Shown: piece by piece, positions 43,914-55,814 of the stretch
How the letters are laid out: each line of letters opens with the position of its first letter
How positions within the stretch are numbered: position 1 is the first letter of the stretch
Assembly: GCA_021234155.1 (NCBI GenBank)
Contig: JAJEKV010000124.1
Span: 1,817,094 to 1,881,093, forward strand
Length of the DNA: 64,000 nucleotides
Origin: Isoetes taiwanensis
Taxonomy: Eukaryota; Streptophyta; Lycopodiopsida; Isoetales; Isoetaceae
Direction: 5' to 3'
Program-made: the position numbers and the translations under genes
The notes under the pieces: model-generated
What the model was told of the DNA's origin: nothing
Database searches by the model: none
The model's input: the letters and a program-made list of their open reading frames with translations, nothing else

Positions 43914-46466
43914 ATGTGGAGTCCGGGGGTCCTTTTGCTTTTGATTTTTGCATTGTGGGCTGTTGAAGTTTTTGCTAAAACGTATAGATTGCCTTCCTTA
44001 TGGAATGTAACCAACAGTGCACCGTATTTGCCTGAATATGTTGGATCCGAAGGCAAATACAGGGTCCTCAGAACTGGGTTTGGAAGAAATGATCTGATGC
44101 AGAGCGACAATGGGACCTTTTGTTTGGCATTTTACGAGTTCAACAACAATCTTGGAAATTTCTACTTGTCAGTTGTTATGGGTTGCAGTAATAATGTAAG
44201 CATCGGTGTTCCTGTCTGGATTGCCCAGCAGAAATGTGCTGCCAAAGAAAAATCCGCCCTGTTGCTTGGCAGAATTAATTCAAAGTTTATACTTTTGAAC
44301 TCGGGCTCAGAAAATGGAGGTTTAATTTGGGAATCTTCAACTAATGTATCTTCTACAGAGCTGAACGAGTCTGGCAACTGGATAATGTATAACAATGAGC
44401 GTCAAGTGATATGGCAAAGCTTTGATTTTCCTTCTGATGTTATACTCCCATGGCAGAGCCTTGCAAGTCCCTCCATGCTGATGAGCAGAAAAAACTCTTC
44501 AACGGGAGAACAGGGGATCTATACTGCAACTATTGAACATAACAGGTTGGTTTTCTATCTCAACATAACAGGCAAAGTACAGCCTTATTTTGTTAAAACC
44601 TCCAGTTCTGATCTTTGCCAGCAAGCTTCGCTCATCTACAAACCCAATAATCTTGAAATAAGTTTTGCAGATTCTAATATTTCTTCAACCTGCAAACCAG
44701 AAATGTTATGGCAGTTCCTTAGCCCTATTACTTCAAATGCTCTCCAGTTTATAAGGTTAGAAGCAGATGGAAACCTTGCTCTTCACAGGCTAAACATGAA
44801 CACCATGATGTGGAACACGTCCAAAATGTTTCATGACCCATGCCAACTTCCCTTAACATGTGGTCCATTTGGGATCTGCCAAAATAATGGACAATGTGAG
44901 TGTTTATTGGAAGATAATACCACAGTGGAAGCAAACGCAAGCTTAAAGCCTTCTAATGCAAAATGCAGCCCTCCACACTCTGGCTCAGCACCTTGCAACG
45001 AGAATACTGAGAGGAACAACCATTTCGTGCCTACTGGTAACTACTTCTCTAACCCTTACTCAACTGGGATGATAGGTTATACCCTTAAAAGCTGCAAGAA
45101 TTTGTGCCTTTCCAATTGCTCCTGTGCCGCATTTTTCTTCTTCCAAAATAAATGCTTCATTGTGGATGAAATTCTTGGAGGCTTTGTGAATGATTCAAGC
45201 ACTCAGGGGTTTATCAAATTTAGGAATGATGTGTTATTGACAGGAAGTATAGGAATCAATTCATCAGGTAATGGTATCAATACGAAGGCCATGGTAGGGG
45301 CAGTTCTAACTGCTTGTGGCATTATAACCATACTAGTTCTGGCCAAGATAGTATTCTGTAGAAAAAAATCTGCACAGAATGCAGATAATCAGGCCATTCA
45401 TGCTTGCCTATCCGGATTAGATGGTCTACCGCCAAGATTCACATACGAGGAATTAGAAATTGCAACAGAAGGGTTTAGCAGGAAGCTTGGAACAGGAGGA
45501 TTTGGATCTGTGTATGGAGGTGTGTTACCAAATGGGAAGAAAGTTGCAGTGAAGAAACTGGAGGGAACAACACAAGGTGTGAAGCAATTTGTGGCAGAGG
45601 TGGCATCTATGGCCAACATAAACCATGTTAACATAGTAAGGTTATGTGGATTTTGCATAGAAAACCAGAACCAGATGTTGGTGTATGATTTCATGTGTAA
45701 TGGCTCACTGGATCACTGGTTATTTGGTGATAATAAGAAAAAGGGAGTTTTAGATTGGGGGACTAGGGTTGAGATAGCCACAGGTACAGCTAGAGGTTTA
45801 GCATACTTGCATGAAGATTGCAGAGAGCCTATCATTCATCTGGATGTGAAGCCTCAGAACATACTGTTGGATGAAAAAATGGTACCCAAAGTGGCGGATT
45901 TTGGCATGGCAAAACAAGTGGATAGAGATGTTAGTCAAGTGGTGACATGTGTTCGGGGGACCCCTGGTTATCTGGCACCAGAATGGCTCATGCATTCTCT
46001 GGCTACAAAGAAATGTGATGTGTACAGCTTTGGCATGGTCCTTTTGGAGCTGATAGGCGGTCGAAAAAATTTGGATGTCGTGAATAAGAAAGAAGATCTG
46101 AAATGGTATTTTCCTGCTTGGGCTGTGAATGAAGTTAGGGAAGGTAGAATGATGGAGATCATTGACCCCAAGATTAGTGCTTTTGTGTCTGAAAAACAGG
46201 GGTCCAGATTGATCCACCTTGCTCTCTGGTGCATACAGGAGAATCCTTCCATGAGACCATCTATGGAAGAGGTAGTCCAGGTGCTAGAGGGAATAAAGGA
46301 AGTTGAAAAGCCTCCCCTAAAGTTTCATTTTGCAGTACCAACTCAAACCATCATGAACTTTATGGCATCCGAGCAAGGCATCGGAATGTCGTATATCAAC
46401 ACTGAAAGTGTTTCCATGGCATATGTCAATCCTCCCAGCTTTGGAATGTCCAGCTTGATCAGATGA
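43914..46466 (+). CDS. G-type lectin S-receptor-like serine/threonine-protein kinase, complete and intronless
   Basis: 850 residues, the usual length. The start ATG opens a clear signal peptide (residues 1-21, ending EVFA). Then comes the B-lectin region (about 40-190, with SDNGTFCLAFYEF, GVPVW and ESGNWIMYN), an EGF-like cysteine cluster (about 305-330, CGPFGICQNNGQCEC), a PAN-like domain (about 390-430, CKNLCLSNCSCAAFFFFQNKC), one transmembrane helix (460-482) and the kinase (about 520-795). Kinase residues seen: GTGGFGSVYGG (from 526), K547 in VAVKKL, HLDVKPQN with D644, DFG at 662-664 and APEW at 688. Leu replaces Arg before D644, making it a non-RD kinase like SD2-type lectin receptors. 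By family it is a plasma-membrane receptor, probably in defence or stress sensing; the ligand is unknown. It is a paralogue of the kinase at 1-1181 (tail VNPPSFGMSSLIR). No stops or shifts. Confidence 0.96.
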   Translation: MWSPGVLLLLIFALWAVEVFAKTYRLPSLWNVTNSAPYLPEYVGSEGKYRVLRTGFGRNDLMQSDNGTFCLAFYEFNNNLGNFYLSVVMGCSNNVSIGVPVWIAQQKCAAKEKSALLLGRINSKFILLNSGSENGGLIWESSTNVSSTELNESGNWIMYNNERQVIWQSFDFPSDVILPWQSLASPSMLMSRKNSSTGEQGIYTATIEHNRLVFYLNITGKVQPYFVKTSSSDLCQQASLIYKPNNLEISFADSNISSTCKPEMLWQFLSPITSNALQFIRLEADGNLALHRLNMNTMMWNTSKMFHDPCQLPLTCGPFGICQNNGQCECLLEDNTTVEANASLKPSNAKCSPPHSGSAPCNENTERNNHFVPTGNYFSNPYSTGMIGYTLKSCKNLCLSNCSCAAFFFFQNKCFIVDEILGGFVNDSSTQGFIKFRNDVLLTGSIGINSSGNGINTKAMVGAVLTACGIITILVLAKIVFCRKKSAQNADNQAIHACLSGLDGLPPRFTYEELEIATEGFSRKLGTGGFGSVYGGVLPNGKKVAVKKLEGTTQGVKQFVAEVASMANINHVNIVRLCGFCIENQNQMLVYDFMCNGSLDHWLFGDNKKKGVLDWGTRVEIATGTARGLAYLHEDCREPIIHLDVKPQNILLDEKMVPKVADFGMAKQVDRDVSQVVTCVRGTPGYLAPEWLMHSLATKKCDVYSFGMVLLELIGGRKNLDVVNKKEDLKWYFPAWAVNEVREGRMMEIIDPKISAFVSEKQGSRLIHLALWCIQENPSMRPSMEEVVQVLEGIKEVEKPPLKFHFAVPTQTIMNFMASEQGIGMSYINTESVSMAYVNPPSFGMSSLIR

Positions 46467-46620
46467 TCACCATTTTCCCGATCATATGTTGCTTTTATTT
46501 CTAACTTCATGTGCGTAGAATATGGAACGCAAGCTCCAGCTTTGGAATCTCCAGCTTGATCAGATGATCACCATTTGCGCTGCTTTTATTTCTAACTTCA
46601 TGTGTGTAGAATATTTGGAT
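46436..46620 (+). repeat. Tandem duplication of the kinase gene's 3' end and stop codon
   Basis: CCAGCTTTGGAATGTCCAGCTTGATCAGATGATCACCATTT... through TTTATTTCTAACTTCATGTG-GTAGAATAT (from 46436) is repeated from 46534 with few changes. The copy lies in the 3' UTR and includes the last codons and TGA context. Confidence 0.9.
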
Positions 46621-49202
46621 ATGGAACTCCAGCTAGTACAGCTTGGTTGCATACTTTTTGTTGCCAGCCTATTCTTTGTATTTGTAGATTCTGACAATCC
46701 TTCTTGACAACAGAAGGCAAGACATATTATATTATCTTCTCACTTATATCACTAACTACTACCAAACAAGGAGCAATAAAGGCTCCCTTGTGTAGGCTGG
46801 AGATAAAGGGTGCTTTGTTCAAGTTGAGTACTAATTGGTCCTTTAATTTGTGTCAGGAGAGGTATGGCATGCATATCCTCCTATGCAATTGACAACATAC
46901 TTCAACTTGTGTACTGGATCAATTGATATTGCTACTTGAGACAAACCTGACTTGTCGAAGCATGGATAATTTGATACATATTCACGATAATTCTGAGTGA
47001 TTCTTGAACTATTGTATGGATGTAACAAGCATGTGCCATACTGATGGCACATGAACGAGGGCCACCTGTGGAGGGATGTAATCCAGAACTAAATTCTAGA
47101 AGCACCTCTTCAATAAATATCCCCCTTCTTTGCCAGATCCCATTAAGCATGTCATGTCATTATTGAAATGTGAAAGTTACCTGTTACCAGAAAAATTGCT
47201 GGTAAATTTTACTGAGTTGAAACTGCAAAAAGAACCTATCTGTCAACACACAACTTATGACACTTTTTAAATCGTTAGCCATATGGCAACCATAACCAAC
47301 CGGGTCAAGCGGACTATCAGATGCCCATTTTCCCCACGCAAAGCACATTTTCTAGTCTATTTTGACGCCATCTTTCCATTTTCTTAGCATGTTGGGCAAA
47401 CTTTATTGCAATCTGCAGATCTCTCTCTGGCATCGAAGACCTTTCTCTATCTCATCAAAGATTACGCAGTCCCATCTTCGTAAGGTTGGTCCCATAGGGC
47501 CTCCATACTGTAAGAAGCATTAAAACAATGGCAGTAGCATCTTCACAATCACAGAATCCGAAACTTCATCCGATTGTTCCAGCATTACCTAAAACTGGAA
47601 GAAAAATGATTCTTCCAGTTACCAGGGAAGAACAAAAGGCTGAAGGAAGCCTCATTGGATCGAATAGAGTACGTGGCTGCCGGCAGATGTAGAGTACAAA
47701 ACCAGAACCAAAGCCCCACAAACGCCATGTACCCTCCAGACGATCTGGGCCGTCCAATGCCCCACTGCATCTTAGCCGTCCATGGAGATCTTGGCCGTAG
47801 GCCTGGACACATGCCACTTTCTTGGGAGCCTCCGTATATGCCTCCGTATACGATTCTGATACGAGAGAGCTGTGCATCCAATCTTAACGAGGGCCCCCGA
47901 GATAACAAGTGAGAAACTGCTATTCAATCTTCTTCTTCCTCTTCGCTTCTGTCTCTTAACAGCAGGTAATTGGCCTGTTAACAATGGTAGTCAAGGCACC
48001 AGAAAAAGGGTATACTGAAAATCAGCCTCCACACAAAAATGGGAGCCTCTACCTCCGAAATATAGGGTGAGCTCCCCTAAAATGGTGCATGTGGTCGTCA
48101 CTAGCGATAGGGGGGCGATTTTATCCATGGTTATTTCCGTCTCCGGATCCCCATCAAGGCATCTAGGTTATTCCCTTCTCCGAGATCATGCCTAAGTGGC
48201 TGATATTGGAGATGATTTCATCCACGGTTATCCGCTTCTACAGGATCACCGCCAGGGCAGTCATTGAGGTCAACCCCTCATCCTGAGTGGCTGATATCGA
48301 GGACGAATTCGTCTTTGGTTACCCGGGTCTTTGGGATCATCTATGCTGGCAGATGAGGATGCTTGGTTGTCCTGCCAACGAGGCTACGCCATCCCAGATT
48401 CCATTTGTTAGATCCTGAAATGTAACTATATCCGTTAGATGCCTTGGGGCATGATCCCACCCTCTCCCACAATTCTATGGCTGTTTTTTTCAATCTCTAA
48501 GATCCACAATAGGCGGTCGTCGATCATATCGTCCACGTGTACGGATCAAATGGAATGATTTGAATTAAGGTTGAAGATTGAGTTAAATCGGGCATATTCT
48601 GTACGTAAACCAATTGACAACTACCACGTCTGCAAAGTGGATTGTAAAGGAGGGGATAACAATTTCGGCCTGGCATATAACAATCAACGAGGGATTGCAA
48701 TGTCTGCAAAGGGATTTCAGATGAGGGAAGAGGCATTTCGGCCAAGATCAACTTGCATTCTCTGCGTAAAACCCTTGCCCTTTTAATCTCTGCCTCCCTG
48801 CGGAAAGGGCCATTTTGTCACTTGGCTCCAGTGGCGCTGTCGCTATAGCTCTAACGGGTGATGTAAGGATAAATGAAAGTTGTTTAAGGTAAAAAACAAC
48901 TTTGGTCCCCTCAGAAATAGTGTTTAAGTGTTCTCTAAAGAAATTTTTACCTTGTTTTGTAGATGGAACGAGAACTAGAATGGAAAAATCTGAAAGGTCA
49001 GATTGGTCAAAAGCATAAACGAGGACTAGAACAGGCATTTGAAGGGCACAACCTCTGATTTTCCATTACCAATATGTGTCCATCCAAATGTGGTTTACAG
49101 TTTTGATTTAGAGGTTGAGGTGAAGTTCCCCACAAAATAGAGAGAAAGAGATAGTATAAAGCCAAAATGAAAAATAGGGGCAGCAGCTGAAAACCAAGTA
49201 TT

Positions 49203-49203
49203 T

Positions 49204-49264
<61 letters not shown>

Positions 49265-49290
49265 GATAGATAGATAGATAGATAGATAGA
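49203..49290 (+). repeat. (GATA)n microsatellite
   Basis: About 22 GATA/TAGA units, interrupted once by an extra GA near 49264. Several other short GATA/CTAT tracts occur in the window (26146 and 59325-59360). Confidence 0.98.
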
Positions 49291-51218
49291 GTTTTTTATG
49301 TCCACGAGAAGTCGAAACTTATGGGACACACACCTAGATGGAACCTGCCTTTATTACTGTACATGTTGAAGCAAGTCCTTCCCCTACTAACTGTACAATG
49401 ATCATGGCCGATTTCACAACGAGACATTGAACCCGAACCATGGGCAAAGAATACTATTGCAATAGGTGAAGACGCAGTGCCTGAATTTTGTTATAATCAA
49501 GAAGCCAGGAGATGGCTTTGCCAGGTTGGTGATTATTCAAACATTTATAACTAGAAGGCGAAGCTTGAAAATCACATGATCAGGTTTATGACATTCCTGA
49601 GAAGTACAAAATTTCAGATGCTCCAGTCCAGAGGTACGATGCCAAACATCTGACTTTGGTGAGGAAGAGAACTTATATAAGGATTTAGATCAAGATTTTT
49701 AATTCTCCCACAATCTGATAAGGAGACTTCAAAGGACAAGGTCAAACACTTGCTAGATTCCAGTGCTCGGGACGACTTTATAAACTTGCAGGTACAGAAG
49801 AGAAAGACACGAGAGCTTAAAGGCCAGGACAAGAAGATATATGAAAAAAAAACTCAAATTAAGAAGAGATATAACAATATTATAATGGATGAGGAATTGT
49901 AGCCAGCAATTTTTAAGCAATGACAGGTTAAAGATGATAATATACACAGGGCGCCCTTCACATTCAGCCATCTTTTCTCGAAATAGGTGGTTTTATGATG
50001 AATGTAAAGACCTTAAACATTGGCTCAAATATGTAGTTGATCCCATTTCTAGGTTGCGGGCGATCAAACAATATTCTCAAAGGCAAGACGACACTGTACG
50101 TTGCGGCACAACTAGGGGAAAATGTTCTACCTCTTTGATCGGCACCCCCGGACATTTTGGAGAAGATTATCACACGAACTTATGCAACCTAAGTGACATC
50201 TTATCATAACACTGGGTGCAATACCTATTGCAGCTTTATGATCTCATCGGGGTATGAAATGAGGTATGGGCATAGACATGCTCATCATTAGTTATAACGA
50301 AGACAAATGTCGCTAAAGGCTTGCAACATTTCTGCCAATGACAGGCTGCAGACTTAAATGGCACATGCAGATAGAGCTGTTAAAGTGGGCAGGGTCATAA
50401 ATTATTTCCATCTTGGCTAGCCTCTTCAATAGAGCACTCCAAGAAGGCTCCCCCACAATAAACCGCCAGCGGAGTGGTTCCAATTCATAAGACAGGTGAT
50501 CCTCACTGCCCCGCCAATTGCCGCATAATTATGGTCAGCTCATTGTTCACAAAACTACTAATATATATGCAATTTTTACGTCAATAATCTAACAGGTTAA
50601 TACAATAAAGAAATTCAGCTGCATGAAACGCTGTTGACAGTTGTCTTGGATCCATTGAAAAAGTTATCTAAGCAGTACTACATATAAGAATGTACTTTTA
50701 ATGAGAAGAAGAAAATGTACTTTTAATGAGAAGAAGAAATAAATATGACTTTATGTTGAGCCAAATTAGAGTTTGCTATTTTGGTGCTACTATTCCTGCC
50801 AGATCCAATATAAACCTCAAGCTGAACTCCAACAGCATCCATTTTGGGTATCATATCATAATGGGTATGAACTAGCAGGCGGATAAGAGATTTCATGAAC
50901 TAGTTTGACAATACCATAGAGTAGCATATAGGACTTCGTCACAAATTGTCAAAAGGCTGTGTTTTTACTTTTGTTAGATGTGACTGGTTTGGTTTAGAGG
51001 GTCACTATGGAATGGCAGTGTGGAGCTTGATTAGATTCTTGAACACATGGTAGGACCAAGATGGCAATAAGGATGCCAAAATTGGCCAAATTGTTGAGAA
51101 AAAACAAAACAGTTTGACCAGGCCAAATCGTGGCCATACGATAAGTCAAAAGGAGCACAGAAGCATGCCGGGTCAAATCCAGTGACGCAGTTGCGCAGCT
51201 GAGAAAATGGACTAGTTC

Positions 51219-51280
51219 CTTCAATATCAAACGCTGTATGCATGCTTGACTTCAATATCAAACGCTGTATGCATGCTTGA
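51219..51280 (+). repeat. Perfect 31-base tandem duplication just upstream of the small secreted-peptide gene
   Basis: CTTCAATATCAAACGCTGTA...GCTTGA occurs at 51219-51249 and 51250-51280 without change. It ends about 40 bases before the first ATG of the small gene and so may lie in its promoter or 5' UTR. Both copies contain TGCATGC. Confidence 0.9.
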
Positions 51281-51321
51281 CTCTAGGAAGGCGGCCAAGT
51301 CTGTCTGAAACGTTAATAAAT

Positions 51322-51681
51322 ATGCAAACGAGGAGACTGGTATCAGATTCTGTGGCGCAAATGGCTAGATTACTGCAATGGGTTTTTGTATCGGCTCTTC
51401 TTCTTCTCGTTCTTCATATATCAAGCTGCCAAGTTTCTGCTCGTAAATTAATGCTGCAATCTGCCACATACATGGTAAACATCTTACATATCATTTCGTT
51501 ATTTGTTTGAAGATCCGAAGCATGCAGCATTAACTTACTCAACCGGGCTTTTTTTTTTCTTCAGAACCATCGTGAAAAAACGTTGATTTTGGCTCTGCCA
51601 GACAGTATGGAGGGTTTTTTATCTGGCTTTCTAGATTATACACCACCTGGACACTCTCCAAAACCCCATAACCTGGATTAA
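51322..51681 (+). CDS. Candidate small secreted signalling-peptide precursor (two exons, 51322/51361-51474 and 51565-51681)
   Basis: Exon 1 encodes a strong signal peptide: from the ATG at 51361, MARLLQWVFVSALLLLVLHI then SSCQVSA. An in-frame ATG at 51322 would add 13 residues. Exon 1 ends at a phase-0 GTAAAC donor (51475). A 90-base intron ends in a long pyrimidine tract and TTCAG (51564). Exon 2 runs 38 codons to TAA at 51679-51681 and ends FLDYTPPGHSPKPHNLD. The product is 76 (or 89) residues: signal peptide, variable middle, short conserved-looking proline-rich C-terminus. That is the layout of plant peptide hormones. The PPGHSP core resembles CEP peptides and the ...SPKPHN end resembles IDA/PIP peptides, but neither family's consensus is met, so I give no symbol. 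It would be secreted and processed near the C-terminus. Confidence 0.6.
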
Positions 51682-53222
51682 TTTGTATGCGATATACCGT
51701 TAGTTAGAATCCGTTCCCATCATTTGGGTACTAAGTTATCGGTTCAGATCCAATCGAAATGTATAGTACCACCATGGTGCAATGGTTGCCCAGTCTAATT
51801 TATTCTGGAATTTGTGGTTGCCATGTTGTTTTGGGTCACAACAAGAAACATACGTTGAATTTAGATGAATTCATAGGCTAGGACGAGACAAACCTTAAGA
51901 ACGCATGTGCATCTTAGGGTGCTTTCCCATGAATTATAGACTGGGAAAGCCCTACTAAGGTAAAAAACCAGAGGCTCATAATTGTGTGGAGAATACTCAA
52001 GTCCTAAACTTGAATCAAGCAAGTAAGGTGCTCATGGAAACAATGGAGCCTTCGACCTGACCTCAAGAAAATCTCCAGGTTTTCATCCCATGGGAAAGCA
52101 CCCTTAGTTATTTGACCTGGTGGTTTCTAAGAACTCTGCACCAACCACTAGTCTATGAATATCCAAATCTTGTACATAGTGTACAACATTTGTGATCAAC
52201 TATTTTCTGCAATGGCACAATCTGAACCAACTTATGCGATGGCGGGCTTCACGGAGGAGATATGTAACATAGAAAGATATCTAAATCCTTTAGTTTTAGG
52301 CAATTTCTTGCAACTAACTACCAAATATGGTGTAACTAGCGCATGGAGAAAGCTTGAGGTGATTGCCTTACTCCAATAATCTAGATCATAATATGTATTA
52401 AGCTTGAGCCATCAAAATTTGTCGTCACGCAAAGGAAGAGGACCACACAATTTATAGACAAACGGCAACAACCTATAGACATAGCTTGCCATGATTACAA
52501 ACCAACTTGTGGCTCTACCAAAATACTGAAACCAATGGCTACAATATATGCAAGAAAGGCACATTGCATGAGGTTGCGATTGTGACAATATTGTGTATTT
52601 GGGCGACTATGTACTTGTTACAGTAGCAAACTTGATATTATGAATCAGCTATGAATATTATGAGCTAACCTAATGAGCATATTATACTTGGTAACTTTAC
52701 TCAAACATGAAGAGAATTTGAAAAGGGGTTGAGTAAAACTTTAAGAGGAATGAATAAATATCATTTTGTTTCTAAATAAATGGTAGACTCATAAAAGGTA
52801 TAAACCATGGTTTTCCTCACTAAACAACAAAAGAATATGAATATACAAGATACTTGGAATGATAATAAAGTTTGGCACCTTACCACTTCTTGAAGATCTG
52901 AAGATTTACATCGCATGGTATGATAACATAGTAAGAGTCAATATATTGACGAAAACAAACTATCCAAAATGTTATACAAACTTCTTGTTCTAGACACTTA
53001 AACAGATTCCATTCCCATCATCCTCTCCTTTTGGGAGGTCCCTTTCCTTTTCTGTTGCACCTCATTCCTCAACATGCTCTATAACCCTGTGAGCTTCCCT
53101 CTAGATAATCTCCATTGGGTCACCAGATAGTATTTGTGGCGTATGCTTGAGAGTTCTAATGCCATCATCATAGTTAGGCACAATGTAGTTGGCCCCTTTG
53201 GCATTAAGCTTGTGTAGCACTT
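51682..53222. other. No recognised gene; open antisense patch at 53079-53240
   Basis: Mostly AT-rich non-coding DNA. On the minus strand just before the LINE, a stretch reads GANYIVPNYDDGIRTLKHTP, stops, then continues. It may be an exon or transposon scrap that the LINE inserted beside. Family not recognised. Confidence 0.35.
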
Positions 53223-55814
53223 GGACAATGAGGTAGTCTTGTCGAAGGTCCACCCCATTGTGTCAGCTGAGCAGCGTGCACACCTAGAATCAGATATCAC
53301 CATCAATGACTTACATTCAACTGCTTCTCTTTTAAAGAAAGACAAGTGCCTTGGCCTAGATGGTCCAGTGGAATTTTTCCAGGAATATTGGGACTGGTTG
53401 GGTTGCGATCTTTACAATGCTTTCTGTGAGTTTCGTAGGTTCAGAAGTTTGGATAAGATCCTCAATACTGGCTGCATTTTTCTTATTCCCAAGTGTAAAG
53501 ATCCGAAGACAATATCTGATTGGCGCCCTATCACATTATTGTCTTCCATGTATAAAATATTTGCGAAGACCCTTGCAGGAAAAGTGCGTGATGTCTTGGC
53601 TGTATCAATTTCTCTTACTCAATCTGGATTCTTGCCAAGGAGGAGCATTTTAGACAACATTGCTACTGCTTATGAGGGTATGTATATTGGGCCAGATTGA
53701 AAGGTCAGCATATATCTATCTTAAATTAGATTTTGCCAAGGCATAATATGATAGTGTGGATTGGGAGTTTTTGGAAAAAAGCCTCCTAACATTGGGCTTT
53801 GGTCAGCAGTTCACCAGTGATCTTATGAAGCTCCATATCTCGGCAAGGTCTACTGTGTTGTTTCAGGGGGAACCCTCCACTATTTTTTCGGTTGAGCGGG
53901 GTGTTCGCCAAGGATGCCCATTAGCTCCACTTTTCTTCACAATAGTAGCTGAGGTCCTCTCACAGCTATTTGCTAAGGCCGTGCAGGACGGGATAGTGCA
54001 GGGGTTGAGTATGGAGGATGGTTCATAGGAAATTTGTAATCAATATGCTGATGACACGTTTATCTTTCTTGTTGCTGATGCAGACAATCTTCAGAATGCA
54101 AAGCTTCTTCTTGATACTTTTTCTTTATCGTCTGGAGTTCTTGTTGGTTGGCCAAAATGTTCTCATTATGGACGCTTGATAGGATTGTGCCTCCTTGTGT
54201 TGCTGATTTTCCTTGGAAGGTGCTTCCTCATGGGAAGGCTACTAAACTTCTTGGTATTCCTGTGGGCATTCATATTTCAACCTCTGATGCTTGGGATATT
54301 ATCATAGAAGGGTTGCGAAAGCATTTGTTTTGGTGGAATACTGCTAAGCTCTCTCTGTCAGCGCGAATAACTGATGCTAAGCATGTTTTAAGTAATTCCC
54401 ACATCTATATGGCCTCTACCCTCAGGTGATTGTTACCATTGTCCATAATTTTATTTGGGGTGGGAATGAGGAGCATGATGTGGTCGAGGTTGCAGGTCCA
54501 AATGCACTAGGCCAAAATTTGAAGGTGGTTTGGGTATGACAGACTTCCATTTGCAGAGCAAGATTCTGATTTCTAAGTTCATTTGGAGGATCCTTAAGGA
54601 TATGGTTGATTCACCTGGAGTGCGGTTGGTGAAGCAGTCACTTGCACATTGTGTTCCTTTTGGGAAAGCTTCATTAAAACCTCTTCTTCCTTGAAGTCTT
54701 TTTTATCAGCTATGCCCTTTTCCTAATGCTTCCTCTTTTTTGAAAGGCTTGCTGGAGTCTTGGGAGACAATATGGACCTTATTTCGTATTGATCTTGTTG
54801 CATGTCATCAGCTGAGTGCCCCTTGTTGGTGGATACCTGTGGAAAATAATCTTCCACTTTGTGCCTCAGTTCATCCATTAACTCAACGACGCTCGAGGTT
54901 AGTAGGTACCTTGACAGTTGCGGCATGGTATGATTCTGGCCGATTAGCGACATGGCAAATCTTTCAAACAAAATTCTTGTTGTTTCGATGGGATAGACCT
55001 ATTTGGCAAAAGGTTGCTAGTACTCTGCCATTGGTTGCTCCAGAGGCTATTGAAGGGTGCATGTGGGTTTCCCACCAGAGTGAGCATGAGCATAGGCTTG
55101 TGAACTCTATGTATAGGCTGATTGTCAATGGTGATATCCTTCTGCCATCCACTAAGTGGTCCCTTCAGCTCTCACCTCCTAGTTGGAGACGTATGTGGAC
55201 TTGGGCTTGGGATAAACTACTCCATCCTAAGGTGGTTGTGCTTTGGTGGCAGATTCTTCACAGATGCCCTCGTGTGAATATGCTTGTCCACAGATTTGAT
55301 CCTCGAGTGTCAGCACTCTGCCCACTGTGCAAGCAAAGGGACTAGACCATTGAGCATTGTTTCTTTTTATGTGATCATCTCCAGCCTGCTTGGTCTTGGT
55401 TGCTTTCTCTTTTTCATGTGACATTGACAAGTTAGCAAATGCTTCTGGCTATTTATCCGGATACTTGGAATAAGTTGCAGAGCTAAGCATTTCATTTAGC
55501 ATCAGGATGGTTGTTGTGGTCCATCTGGAAGCGCAGAAGATTGTGTATCTTTCAGGGTCTGGATATTCCTCCTGCAGTGGTCCTCCAGGACGCACAAGTT
55601 AGAATCGTTAAGGCCTACCATTATTCTTTGCTTGCTCCTGCCAAGCGACAGTTGATATTTGAGTCGTATTTGAGTTTGTCGTCTTATGCATAGGCTGGCG
55701 GTTCTACTCAGTGGATCATGATTATCCTCTGAGATTTTAGTCCCGCCACTGCATTTGTATCTGGCTTTTGGCTTGGAGTTTCAATAAAGTTTGTTGTTCT
55801 TCAAAAAAAAAAAA
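53223..55814 (+). mobile_element. 5'-truncated L1-type LINE with decayed ORF2 and poly(A) tail
   Basis: Starts inside ORF2: LLKKDKCLGLDGPVEFF, SDWRPITLLSSMYKIFAKTL and SGFLPRRSILDNI (53223-53700). A frameshift follows, then FAKA-stop-YDSVDWEFLEK, RQGCPLAPLFF (to 54028) and YADDT (near 54045), the RT catalytic box. The C-terminal zf-RVT region carries VVLWWQILHRCPRVNMLVHR, CPLCKQRD then EHCFFLC (about 55230-55370). AATAAA at 55782-55787 precedes a 12-A tail (55803-55814). The endonuclease and ORF1 parts are missing. Several frameshifts and stops show it is inactive. Confidence 0.9.

Larger units (their letters stand above)
46621..51321. other. No confident gene; possible exon relics at 47529-47695 and 47985-48028
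   Basis: An ATG frame at 47529-47695 begins MAVASSQSQNPKLHPIVP and stops after about 55 codons. Another patch, near 47985, reads VKAPEKGYTENQPPHKNG. They could be exons of one decayed gene, but I do not recognise the family. 47655-48420 is GC-richer with several imperfect repeats (GGTTAYCCG and GGATCA-type). A poly(A)-like AATAAA at 46775 could serve the receptor kinase. Confidence 0.35.

Noticed and set aside
43817-44110. Minus-strand and alternate-frame open frames inside the receptor kinase genes (for example also at 45398-46252 and 161-949)
   Set aside because: They are shadows of the plus-strand kinase frames, arise from codon composition and carry no motifs of their own.
48000-48420. 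Possible coding exons in a GC-richer stretch
   Set aside because: Frames break quickly and the repeated GGTTA/GGATCA-type motifs suggest a degenerate repeat; no family recognised.
49108-49329. Frame rich in SIYLSIYL
   Set aside because: It is the translation of the GATA microsatellite.
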